From the NCBI GenBank assembly GCA_963695985.1, contig CAVOIC010000005.1, positions 1 to 64,000 of the forward strand: a DNA stretch of 64,000 nt. The letters are read 5' to 3'. Source of the stretch: DATBVX01 sp963695985 (GTDB lineage: Bacteria; Pseudomonadota; Gammaproteobacteria; Steroidobacterales; Steroidobacteraceae). The position numbers and the translations under genes were made by a program. The notes under the pieces are model-generated. The model ran no database searches. It was not told the origin of the DNA and saw nothing but the letters and a program-made list of their open reading frames with translations. Shown in pieces: positions 1 through 8,335 of the stretch (position 1 is the first letter of the stretch; each line of letters begins with the position of its first letter).

Positions 1-1363
1 TGTTCGCGGCTGGAGGCCGCCGGCGCGGCATCTCGGGCTCATCGGCGCCGGCGCGCGTGCGGCGATTGGCGAGCTCCGCGAGCTTCTCTTCGTACGCGCG
101 CGCAAACTGCTCGACGAACGTGTGCGGAAAATCGTCTTTCGGATTCTGCTTGAGCGTGTGATAGAGCTCGCCGTAGAGGTCCCAGTACTTCATCTTGTTC
201 GCGGCGCCCAGCAGTCCGCCGCGCTTGCCGCCGCGATCGAACCTTTCCTGCAGTTCGGCGGGGTCGAGCCGCTGCAAAAAATCGTTGAGCGCCTCTTCCA
301 TGGCCCCGATGACGGCCTGGTGGTGCATGCGGATCTCGCGCAGGCTCTCGCGGACCGCCTCGACCGGGCCGAGGTAGCGATTGCCCTGCTGCTCGAACAG
401 CTTGCGCAGCGCCTCGTCGACGCCCGCGGAAAAGCGCAGCGGATTGTTATCGGTGGCCTGCACGGTTTCCTGCGTGATGCGGAAGCGGTTCCTGAACTCG
501 CTGCGCATTTGCATGATTTCCATCAAGCCCATCACAACCTCGCGCAGGATCTGGCCAGCAAGGGGCAGAACCTGCGGCTGGATCGTCGACGGGAGGCTGG
601 AAGGGTCGATCCCGGCTCCGCGGCACAGCGCCTGGAGGCCGGAAGTGTCGGCGCCGCCCGCTGGCGCAGGATCGGCAACCTGTCGTGCCTGGGAATCAAC
701 CTCCGAGCGCTTGGGCGGGGTTCGATGCGGATCGATGCGCCGGCGCGTGGAGAGGTTCCAGGGAACCTGTTCGCCAGACTTCGCGTCTGCAGTCTCGGCA
801 TGCACCCGGGCGCGTGATCGTGGCGCTGCCGGTGCAGCGTTGGAACTGATAGGTGGAAGATCGACCGCCTGACCGTAGGCATTCACTGGTGCCACCGGCC
901 GCGAGCCGCTCGACTCGGGCGCGAGCAGCGAAGCAAGATTCAGCGATTCGCCGAGGTCGTCGTCAGTCGACAGACGGGCGGCCGATGAGCCCAGGCCATC
1001 ATAGGCGACGATGGCGCTCTTCTCGGGCGGGAAATCGTTCGCGGCGTCGATGCTGACGATGACTTCGTAGTCGCCCATGCGCAGCCGGTCGCCGTCCTTG
1101 AGCAGCTGCGCGCCGGCGTCGGCGATCGGCGCCGTCTCCTCGTTGCGATAGGTGCCGTTGGAGCTGGTGTCGGTGAGCCAGTAGCCGCCGTCGCGATACT
1201 CGATGCTGGCGTGGTGTCCGGAGACGTAACGCTCCGGATCCGGGAGTATCCAGTCGTTGTCGCTGGCGCGACCGATGGAACCCCCGTGAACGCCGAAGAT
1301 CTTGGTTCCCTCTGCGCCGAGGATCTTCGCGTGCTCGCTGACGACTCGAAGTCGTAAAGCCAT
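1..1363 (-). CDS. tagH: TagH, type VI secretion-associated FHA protein (C-terminus beyond window)
   Basis: The 453 visible residues read from an ATG at 1363 to the left edge with no stop. Residues 1-105 are an FHA domain, which binds phosphothreonine: G31-R32, S48-G-H-H51 and a later SSNGT loop are the canonical signature. Residues about 120-220 are low-complexity linker rich in Ala, Pro and Ser. From about 225 onward the sequence matches the T6SS-specific C-terminal domain of TagH (LREVVMGLMEIMQMRSEF, NNPLRFS, GPVEAVRE, MKYWDLYGELY). In systems where it has been studied, TagH-type FHA proteins take part in Thr-phosphorylation control of T6SS assembly. The remaining T6SS genes, if present, must lie to the left; none is in this window. 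The end is nearly complete compared with the usual 400-500 residues. Confidence 0.88.
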   Translation of the reverse strand, partial: MALRLRVVSEHAKILGAEGTKIFGVHGGSIGRASDNDWILPDPERYVSGHHASIEYRDGGYWLTDTSSNGTYRNEETAPIADAGAQLLKDGDRLRMGDYEVIVSIDAANDFPPEKSAIVAYDGLGSSAARLSTDDDLGESLNLASLLAPESSGSRPVAPVNAYGQAVDLPPISSNAAPAAPRSRARVHAETADAKSGEQVPWNLSTRRRIDPHRTPPKRSEVDSQARQVADPAPAGGADTSGLQALCRGAGIDPSSLPSTIQPQVLPLAGQILREVVMGLMEIMQMRSEFRNRFRITQETVQATDNNPLRFSAGVDEALRKLFEQQGNRYLGPVEAVRESLREIRMHHQAVIGAMEEALNDFLQRLDPAELQERFDRGGKRGGLLGAANKMKYWDLYGELYHTLKQNPKDDFPHTFVEQFARAYEEKLAELANRRTRAGADEPEMPRRRPPAAN

Positions 1364-1482
1364 GTTCTTCCCTCGCTAAACCTCTGTTCGCCCCGAAGGC
1401 CGGTAAACCGGCCCGCTCACATGGATCCTGGTCGCACGCCTGTCACCGGATCGGCGGCAGGACGCAGTTTCGCCAGTCTCCG

Positions 1483-1488
1483 TATAAT
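1483..1488 (+). promoter_or_regulatory. Candidate -10 box for the DUF1820 gene
   Basis: A perfect TATAAT sits 34 bases before the ATG at 1523, in the 159-base gap between the divergent tagH and DUF1820 starts. No convincing -35 hexamer lies 16-18 bases upstream, so this is a -10 match only. Confidence 0.45.
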
Positions 1489-1522
1489 GTGGCAACAGTA
1501 TCAGCGCCTTAGCGGTACCCAG

Positions 1523-1864
1523 ATGGCAGCCAGTCACATTTTCAAGGTCATGTTCGTGAACCAGGGCAAGGTCTACGAGATTTATGCTCGCAAGGTGAGC
1601 CACGGCGGCATTTTCGGCTTCATCGAGGTCGAGGACCTGGTCTTCGGCGAGCGTTCCAGCGTGGTCCTGGACCCGAGCGAAGAGCGCATCAAAAGCGAGT
1701 TTGCAGGCGTGAAACGCACCTATCTGCCACTGCATGCGGTGGTGCGCATCGATGAAGTGAAGAAGCAGGGGGTGAGTAAGATCACCGTGCTCGAAGGTGC
1801 GAACGTCACGCAATTTCCCGGTCCCGTTTACACGCCCAGTACCGATACGACGAAACGCCGCTGA
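1523..1864 (+). CDS. DUF1820 family protein
   Basis: 113 residues. It resembles the small gammaproteobacterial DUF1820 family, whose function is unknown. The protein opens MAASHIFKVMFVNQ, followed by YEIYARKVSHGG, FGFIEVEDLVFGE and a conserved VKRTYLPLHAVVRIDEV segment. This looks like a compact beta-rich fold with no signal peptide or membrane segment, so it is probably cytosolic. The reading frame extends upstream to 1421, but the homology-like block starts at the ATG at 1523, which lies 34 bases after a TATAAT. It is followed 78 bases later by purL in the same direction. I infer no function from that neighbourhood. Confidence 0.8.
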   Translation: MAASHIFKVMFVNQGKVYEIYARKVSHGGIFGFIEVEDLVFGERSSVVLDPSEERIKSEFAGVKRTYLPLHAVVRIDEVKKQGVSKITVLEGANVTQFPGPVYTPSTDTTKRR

Positions 1865-1888
1865 CTAGGTTCAATTGCGCCCAGCTGG

Positions 1889-1894
1889 TATCAT
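1889..1894 (+). promoter_or_regulatory. Candidate -10 box for purL
   Basis: TATCAT followed directly by GCGCGCC, 48 bases before the purL ATG. It resembles the -10 plus GC-rich discriminator seen before several other genes in the window. The -35 region is poor. I see no clear PurR operator. Confidence 0.3.
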
Positions 1895-1942
1895 GCGCGC
1901 CTCGTTGACGGGCCGGGCACGGCCCGACATCCACGCATCAGA

Positions 1943-4900
1943 ATGCTGCTACTGCCAGGTTCGCCGGCGCTTTCCTCGTTCCGTCTCGACAAGCTCCTGA
2001 GCGCCGTACAGGCGCGATGCGCCGACGTCACTGCCATCACGGCGCGCTGGAACCACCTCGCCGATCTCAAGCGCGATCTCACTGCCGCAGAGCGGCGCAT
2101 CCTCGACCGCCTGTTGACGTACGGTCCGCGCTTCGACGCGGCGCCCGATGCGGGTGAGCTCATCCTGGTGGTGCCGCGCTTCGGCACCGTCTCGCCCTGG
2201 TCGAGCAAGGCGACCGACATCGCTCACGTGTGCGGCCTTGAGGCGGTGGAGCGGCTCGAGCGCGCCATCGCCTATCGGGTACTGGGGCGGGGCAGGCTGG
2301 AGCGTGCGGTGCTGGAGCGCATCGCCCCCGCCCTGTACGACCGCATGACCGAGGTTGCATTGTGGGAAGTCACTCAGGCAGCAGCCCTGTTCGAACATCA
2401 CGCGCCGCGAGGCTTTGAGCGCATCGACCTGCTCGAACGCGGCCGCGTGGCGCTCGAGGCAGCGAACCAGCGCCTGGGTCTCGCACTCGCGACGGATGAG
2501 ATCGACTATCTGCTCGAGAATTTCCGCCGCATGGGACGCGATGCCACCGACGTCGAGCTCATGATGTTCGCGCAGGCGAATTCCGAGCACTGCCGGCACA
2601 AGATATTCAATGCGGACTGGATCATCGATGGCGTGCGCCAGCCGAAGTCGCTGTTTGCGATGATCCGCAATACGTACGCACACAATTCGCGCGGCGTGCT
2701 GTCCGCCTACCGTGACAATGCTGCTGTGATCGAGGGCTGGCGTGGAGCGCGCCTGTTCCCGGAAAGCGAGAACCGCGCCTACAGCTACGTGCAGGAACCC
2801 ATCGACATCCTGATGAAGGTGGAGACCCACAATCACCCGACCGCGATCGCGCCGTTCCCGGGCGCGGCCACGGGCTCAGGTGGCGAGATCCGCGATGAAG
2901 GCGCCACCGGCTGCGGCGCCAAGCCCAAGGCGGGGCTCACGGGTTTCACGGTCTCGAACCTGCGGATTCCGGGCGCGGTGCAGCCTTGGGAGGCGCAGCA
3001 TGAGCTCTCGCCGCGCATCGCCTCGGCGCTCGAGATCATGCTGGATGGACCGATCGGTGCCGCCGCCTTCAACAACGAATTCGGCCGGCCGAACATCCTC
3101 GGTTACTTCCGTTCTTTCGAGCTCGCCGTGCCCGGCGATGCGCCGGGCCGCATTCGTGGCTATCACAAGCCGATCATGATTGCCGGGGGCCTTGGAAATA
3201 TTCGCCGCGCGCATGTCGAAAAGCGCGACGTCCCGGTCGGTGCACGTCTCGTCGTGCTCGGCGGCCCCGGAATGCTCATCGGCCTGGGCGGTGGCGCGGC
3301 GTCCTCGCTCACGAGCGGCGCGAGCCAGGAGGATCTCGACTTCGCTTCGGTGCAACGCGGCAACCCGGAGATTCAGCGCCGCGCCCAGGAAGTTATCGAT
3401 CACTGCTGGGCGCTCGGCGCGCGCAACCCGATTCTGCTGATTCACGATGTCGGCGCCGGCGGCCTGTCCAACGCCGTTCCGGAGGCGATCGCGCACAGTC
3501 AGCGCGGCGGACGCATCGACTTTCGCAGCATCCCGACCGCGGAGCCCGGCATGTCGCCGCTCGAGGTGTGGTGCAACGAGGCACAGGAGCGCTACGTCAT
3601 CGCGGTGGCAGCTGACGGCCTGCCGACACTCGCGGCGCTTTGCGCCCGCGAACGTTGCCCGTTCGCGGTAATCGGAGAGATCACCGGAGACGGGCGCCTG
3701 ATGATCGAGGATCGACAGTTCGACAATCGACCCGTCGACATGCCGCTCGATGTGCTGCTCGGCAAGCCGCCCCGGATGCTGCGCGACGTGAGGAGTACCC
3801 GCCGCACGCATGCGGCGTTCGATCCCGCAGCGACGCCGCTGCGCGATGCCGTGTCGCGGTTGCTGGCGCTTCCGACCATTGCGGACAAGACCTTTCTGAT
3901 CACCATTGGCGATCGAACTGTCGGCGGCATGATCGCGCGCGACCAGATGGTCGGTCCCTGGCAGGTGCCGGTGGCCGATGTGGCGGTGACCGCGTCGGAC
4001 TACCTCGGCTACAGCGGGGAGGCGATGGCCATGGGCGAACGCTCGCCCGTGGCGCTGCTCGATGCTCCGGCGTCCGGGCGACTGGCGGTGGGGGAGGCGA
4101 TCACGAATATCATTGCGGCCGACATCGCAGCGCTCGACCAAGTGAGACTGTCGGCGAACTGGATGGCGGCCTGCGGTGAGCCGGGCGAGGACGCCGCCCT
4201 GTTCGCCACGGTCAAGGCCGTGGGCGAAGAACTGTGCCCGGCGCTGGGCATCACAATCCCGGTCGGCAAGGATTCGCTCTCGATGAAGTCAGCGTGGGTG
4301 GGCGATGAACGGAGCTATTCCGTCGTCGCGCCGGTGTCGCTGATTGTTTCGGCCTTCGCCCCGGTACGGGACATCCGGCGCACGCTCACGCCGCAGCTGC
4401 GCATCGACGCGGATGCGACGCGACTGCTGTTGATCGATCTCGGGCGTGGACGCAATCGGCTCGGTGGTTCGTGCCTCGCCCAGGTCTGCGGGGCACTGGG
4501 CGACGTACCCGCTGATCTCGACGAGCCACAGCTTCTCACCCGGTTCTTCAGCGCTATCACTGTGCTCAAGGCGCGCAATCTCGTGCTCGCTTATCACGAC
4601 CGGTCCGATGGCGGAGTGCTCGTCACGCTGCTTGAAATGGCGTTTGCCGGTCACTGTGGTCTCGATGTCTCCGTCCCGCTGCAAAACACTGCGCCGCTCG
4701 CTGCACTGTGTGCCGAAGAGCTCGGCGCCGTGATCCAGGTCCGCGTCGATGATCTCGATGCGGTGCGCGCCGTGCTGCGCACGCAGGGACTCGATGCACT
4801 GACCCACGAACTCGGTGCCGTCGAGCCTGGCGAGCGCATTCGCATCTCCGCGGGCAGCGAGGTTTTGAGCGAAACACGCACCCGATTGCGTCGCGAGTGG

Positions 4901-5833
4901 TCGGCAACCTCCTGGCGCCTGCAGCGCCTGCGCGACAATCCAGCCTGTGCGGACGAGGAATATGAGCGGCTGGGCGATGCGCAAGACCCTGGCTTGCACG
5001 CACACTTGACCTTCGATCCCGCCGCAGATGTCACTGCGCCATTTGTGGCACGCGGTGCGCGCCCGCGCGTTGCCGTGCTGCGCGAACAGGGCGTCAACAG
5101 CCAGGTGGAGATGGCGGCTGCGCTCATGCGGGCCGGATTCGAGGCGCATGATGTACACATGACGGACCTCCTCGAAGGGCGCGTGCGCCTCGGCGACTTT
5201 CGTGGGCTCGTTGCCTGCGGTGGTTTCTCCTATGGCGATGTGCTCGGAGCAGGCGAGGGCTGGGCGAAGTCGATCCTCTTCCACGCACGCACACGGGAAG
5301 AGTTCACTCGCTTCTTCGAGCGCGCTGATGCCTTCGCGCTAGGCGTCTGCAATGGCTGCCAGATGATGGCGGCACTGCGCGAGTTGATTCCGGGCACCGA
5401 ACACTGGCCGCGTTTCGTGCGCAATCGCTCCGAGCAATACGAGGCGCGCGTCGGACTGGTGCAGATCGCGTCCTCGCCCTCCATCCTGCTGCAGGGGATG
5501 CAGGGCTCGGTCATGCCCATTGCCGTTTCGCACGGTGAAGGGCGGGCGGAATTCGCCTCACCGGCCGGGCTCACCGGCTGCGAACGTGCGGGCCTGATCG
5601 CAATGCGCTACGTCGACAATCGCGGTCAGGTGACGCAGCACTATCCAGAGAATCCCAATGGGTCGCCGCTCGGCATCGCGGCGCTCAGCAACGCCGACGG
5701 ACGTGTCACGCTCACCATGCCCCATCCGGAGCGCGTGTTCCGCACCGTGCAGAATTCATGGCACCCGCAGAGCTGGGGCGAGGACGGCGGCTGGATGCGA
5801 CTTTTTCGCAATGCGCGCGTGTGGGTGAGCTGA
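1943..5833 (+). CDS. purL: Phosphoribosylformylglycinamidine synthase (large single-chain form)
   Basis: 1296 residues, essentially the length of the E. coli enzyme (1295). It converts FGAR, glutamine and ATP to FGAM in step 4 of purine synthesis. The N-terminal part carries GSPALSSFRLDKLL and a SPWSSKATDIAH block. The central synthetase repeats include NSEHCRHKIF, KVETHNHPTAI and GVLVTLLEMAFAG. The C-terminal class I glutamine amidotransferase domain begins near residue 1040 and has its nucleophile in GVCNGCQMM at C1136, with the HPER histidine close to the end. This is the fused form typical of Gamma- and Betaproteobacteria; no purQ or purS is needed. purF, the first pathway enzyme, is also in the window, 46 kb away. 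Confidence 0.97.
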   Translation: MLLLPGSPALSSFRLDKLLSAVQARCADVTAITARWNHLADLKRDLTAAERRILDRLLTYGPRFDAAPDAGELILVVPRFGTVSPWSSKATDIAHVCGLEAVERLERAIAYRVLGRGRLERAVLERIAPALYDRMTEVALWEVTQAAALFEHHAPRGFERIDLLERGRVALEAANQRLGLALATDEIDYLLENFRRMGRDATDVELMMFAQANSEHCRHKIFNADWIIDGVRQPKSLFAMIRNTYAHNSRGVLSAYRDNAAVIEGWRGARLFPESENRAYSYVQEPIDILMKVETHNHPTAIAPFPGAATGSGGEIRDEGATGCGAKPKAGLTGFTVSNLRIPGAVQPWEAQHELSPRIASALEIMLDGPIGAAAFNNEFGRPNILGYFRSFELAVPGDAPGRIRGYHKPIMIAGGLGNIRRAHVEKRDVPVGARLVVLGGPGMLIGLGGGAASSLTSGASQEDLDFASVQRGNPEIQRRAQEVIDHCWALGARNPILLIHDVGAGGLSNAVPEAIAHSQRGGRIDFRSIPTAEPGMSPLEVWCNEAQERYVIAVAADGLPTLAALCARERCPFAVIGEITGDGRLMIEDRQFDNRPVDMPLDVLLGKPPRMLRDVRSTRRTHAAFDPAATPLRDAVSRLLALPTIADKTFLITIGDRTVGGMIARDQMVGPWQVPVADVAVTASDYLGYSGEAMAMGERSPVALLDAPASGRLAVGEAITNIIAADIAALDQVRLSANWMAACGEPGEDAALFATVKAVGEELCPALGITIPVGKDSLSMKSAWVGDERSYSVVAPVSLIVSAFAPVRDIRRTLTPQLRIDADATRLLLIDLGRGRNRLGGSCLAQVCGALGDVPADLDEPQLLTRFFSAITVLKARNLVLAYHDRSDGGVLVTLLEMAFAGHCGLDVSVPLQNTAPLAALCAEELGAVIQVRVDDLDAVRAVLRTQGLDALTHELGAVEPGERIRISAGSEVLSETRTRLRREWSATSWRLQRLRDNPACADEEYERLGDAQDPGLHAHLTFDPAADVTAPFVARGARPRVAVLREQGVNSQVEMAAALMRAGFEAHDVHMTDLLEGRVRLGDFRGLVACGGFSYGDVLGAGEGWAKSILFHARTREEFTRFFERADAFALGVCNGCQMMAALRELIPGTEHWPRFVRNRSEQYEARVGLVQIASSPSILLQGMQGSVMPIAVSHGEGRAEFASPAGLTGCERAGLIAMRYVDNRGQVTQHYPENPNGSPLGIAALSNADGRVTLTMPHPERVFRTVQNSWHPQSWGEDGGWMRLFRNARVWVS

Positions 5834-5867
5834 CGCCGCGCCTCGTGCCGAACGAAAGGGAGAACTG

Positions 5868-7532
5868 ATGAGCACAAGATTCCGGGATGTCATCCTGCAC
5901 GCTCCGCGCGGCACTGAGCTGAGCTGCAAGGGCTGGCAGCAGGAAGCGGCGCTGCGCATGCTGCACAACAATCTCGATCCCGACGTGGCAGAGAATCCGT
6001 GCGAGCTCGTGGTCTACGGCGGAATCGGGCGCGCCGCGCGCAACTGGGAATGTTTCGACGCCATCGTGCGCACCCTGCGCCGGCTCGAGAACGACGAGAC
6101 GCTGCTGATTCAATCCGGCAAACCAGCCGGCGTGTTCAAGACCCATGAAGCCGCGCCGCGCGTGCTGCTCGCCAATTCCAATCTCGTCGGACACTGGGCC
6201 AACTGGGAACATTTTTTCGAACTCGACCGCAAGGGTCTGATGATGTTCGGGCAGATGACGGCGGGCTCCTGGATCTACATCGGCTCGCAGGGCATCGTGC
6301 AGGGTACCTACGAGACGTTCGCGGAAGCGGTGCGCCAGCACTACGACGGGCAGAGCGCCGGCAAGTGGCTGCTCACGGGAGGTCTGGGCGGAATGGGCGG
6401 CGCGCAGCCGCTGGCGGCTACCTTCGCCGGGATTTCCAGCCTCGCCGTCGAGATCGACCCGAGGCGTATCGACATGCGTCTGCGTACCGGCTACCTCGAT
6501 GCGAGAGCCGAGACTCTGGAGCAGGCCCTCGGGATGATTGTGGCGGCACAGGCGCGCGGCGCGGTCGTTTCCGTGGGTCTGCTGGGAAATGCGGCCGACA
6601 TCTTTCCACGCGTGCTCGCCGGAGCGCAGCAGCCGCACCTCGTGACCGACCAGACTTCGGCACACGATCCGTTGAATGGGTACATCCCCCTTGGCTTCTC
6701 GCTCAAGCAGGCGGCCGAACTGCGCGAGCGTGACCCGAAGGAGTACATGCGGCTCGCCAAGCAATCGATGGCGCAGCAGGTGCGTGCGATGCTCGGATTC
6801 CATGCGCGTGGCATTCCGACGTTCGACTATGGCAACAACATCCGCGCCATGGCGCGCGACGCGGGCGTGACCAACGCGTTCGACTTCCAGGGGTTCGTGC
6901 CGCTCTATATCCGGCCGCTGTTCTGCGAGGGCATGGGTCCGTTCCGCTGGGTCGCCTTGTCGGGCGATCCGCAGGACATCGCGCGCACCGATGCGAAGGC
7001 GCGCGAGCTGTTTCCGGACAAGAAGGACCTGATTCGCTGGCTCGATCACGCCAGCAAGCGCATCCACTTCCAGGGGCTGCCGGCGCGCATCTGCTGGCTG
7101 GGGTATGGCGAACGGCATCGCCTCGGACTCGCGTTCAACGAGATGGTGCGCAAGGGCGAACTCAAGGCGCCGATCGTGATCGGTCGTGACCACCTCGATG
7201 CGGGCTCGGTTGCCTCACCGCATCGGGAGACCGAGCTCATGCGCGACGGCAGCGACGCGGTCGCCGACTGGCCGGTGCTCAACGCGCTGCTCAACACGGC
7301 GAGTGGCGCTTCCTGGGTGAGCTTTCATCACGGCGGCGGGGTTGGCATGGGCTATTCACTGCACGCTGGCGTCGTCATCGTCGCCGATGGCTCGCCGCGG
7401 GCGCAGGCGGCACTGCAACGCGTGCTCACGAACGATCCCGGCACCGGGGTGATGCGACACGCCGATGCCGGTTACGAGCGCGCGATCGAAGTGGCGCGCC
7501 AGCGCGGCGTCGACTTGCCGATGTTGAAGTAG
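5868..7532 (+). CDS. hutU: Urocanate hydratase
   Basis: 554 residues, the usual length. It adds water across urocanate to give imidazolonepropionate, the second step of histidine breakdown, using tightly bound NAD as electrophile. Recognisable blocks are CKGWQQEAALRMLHNNLDP at the N-terminus, QSGKPAGVF, the glycine-rich TGGLGGMGGAQPLA, NAADIFPR, and the active-site block ARICWLGYGERH with its conserved cysteine. The ATG at 5868 follows a GGGAG ribosome-binding site 7 bases upstream. It begins 34 bases after purL in the same direction, but functionally it belongs with the hut genes from 8.3 to 13.3 kb. Confidence 0.97.
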   Translation: MSTRFRDVILHAPRGTELSCKGWQQEAALRMLHNNLDPDVAENPCELVVYGGIGRAARNWECFDAIVRTLRRLENDETLLIQSGKPAGVFKTHEAAPRVLLANSNLVGHWANWEHFFELDRKGLMMFGQMTAGSWIYIGSQGIVQGTYETFAEAVRQHYDGQSAGKWLLTGGLGGMGGAQPLAATFAGISSLAVEIDPRRIDMRLRTGYLDARAETLEQALGMIVAAQARGAVVSVGLLGNAADIFPRVLAGAQQPHLVTDQTSAHDPLNGYIPLGFSLKQAAELRERDPKEYMRLAKQSMAQQVRAMLGFHARGIPTFDYGNNIRAMARDAGVTNAFDFQGFVPLYIRPLFCEGMGPFRWVALSGDPQDIARTDAKARELFPDKKDLIRWLDHASKRIHFQGLPARICWLGYGERHRLGLAFNEMVRKGELKAPIVIGRDHLDAGSVASPHRETELMRDGSDAVADWPVLNALLNTASGASWVSFHHGGGVGMGYSLHAGVVIVADGSPRAQAALQRVLTNDPGTGVMRHADAGYERAIEVARQRGVDLPMLK

Positions 7533-7542
7533 AAAGCGCGCG

Positions 7543-8256
7543 CTAGGCGCTCGACTTCGACAGCGTGGCGGCGAGATTCGGGTCGGTCTCTTCGAGGAAG
7601 AACCGCCGCACCATCATCGCCTGCTGCAGCCGGCCCTTGCGTACATAGGCCTGGTAGAGCAGATCCTTCATCACTTCGAGCAGCACACCCGCGACGTAGG
7701 CGTTGATCTCGGGCAGCGCTGGCTCACTGTCGCTGTCGCCACCGAAGATCACGCGCTTGACCGTGTTGAAGGTTTCCGGATCGATCTCGGCGATGTCGCG
7801 GATCTCGTTGAGCTCATCGAACAGCTTGAGCTTGCCGGAGTTGCCGAGCTCAGTGAACACGACGTGCGCGGTGCGCCGGCACATCGAGGCGAAAGCGTTG
7901 AAACATACCGCCGAATAGCAGACAAGCGCTTCCTTGAACAGCACCTCCGCGTCTTCCGGCAGGTAGGTGAAGCTGAATTTCTCCTTGGCGCGCTCGAGCT
8001 CGACGAACGTGGTCGAAAGCTCCACGCGGCTCGCCGCGTATATCTTGGCGTTGAATTTGAGGAATATCGGCGCGTTGCAGGAATCGCAGCGAAACACGAT
8101 GCCGACCTGCTTGGGCCGGTACGTGACCAGCTGATCGTATTGCGGCACCGCCATTGGCGTGATGTGCGAGAACACCTGGCAATGAGGGCAGGTGACGGCG
8201 AGATTCTGCTGCTGGTCGTGGTGCAGGCGGCCCTGCGTATCGATGTACACCGACAT
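7543..8256 (-). CDS. Zinc-ribbon protein with DUF4145-like helical domain, unknown function
   Basis: 237 residues. The N-terminus holds two CxxC pairs (C23/C26 in TCPHC and C57/C60 in RCDSC), a probable structural zinc ribbon. From about residue 95 the chain is helical and begins LPEDAEVLFKEALVCY, followed by FNAFASMCRRT; this resembles DUF4145, where a PEDA-type opening precedes a helical block with conserved Arg residues. There is no signal peptide or membrane segment. The gene sits convergent to hutU (10 bases between stops) and upstream of nothing but hutH on the same strand (79 bases beyond its start). I cannot assign a biochemical role; involvement in histidine catabolism rests on location alone. 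Confidence 0.7.
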   Translation of the reverse strand: MSVYIDTQGRLHHDQQQNLAVTCPHCQVFSHITPMAVPQYDQLVTYRPKQVGIVFRCDSCNAPIFLKFNAKIYAASRVELSTTFVELERAKEKFSFTYLPEDAEVLFKEALVCYSAVCFNAFASMCRRTAHVVFTELGNSGKLKLFDELNEIRDIAEIDPETFNTVKRVIFGGDSDSEPALPEINAYVAGVLLEVMKDLLYQAYVRKGRLQQAMMVRRFFLEETDPNLAATLSKSSA

Positions 8257-8335
8257 TTATTGTTCCTGGTCCCGACGGCGCTTCATCCCCCGAATCCGCG
8301 CGGTCACGGGAGCAGTGTACCGCAGCTACTCACGC

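Noticed and set aside
2876..4141. Long minus-strand open frame (421 codons) inside purL
   Set aside because: It lies antisense to conserved purL sequence; its residues are Arg/His/Ala-rich with no domain. High GC creates such frames throughout the window.
5712..7193. 493-codon minus-strand frame across purL and hutU
   Set aside because: It spans two well-conserved genes in opposite sense, no family signature, no ribosome-binding site.
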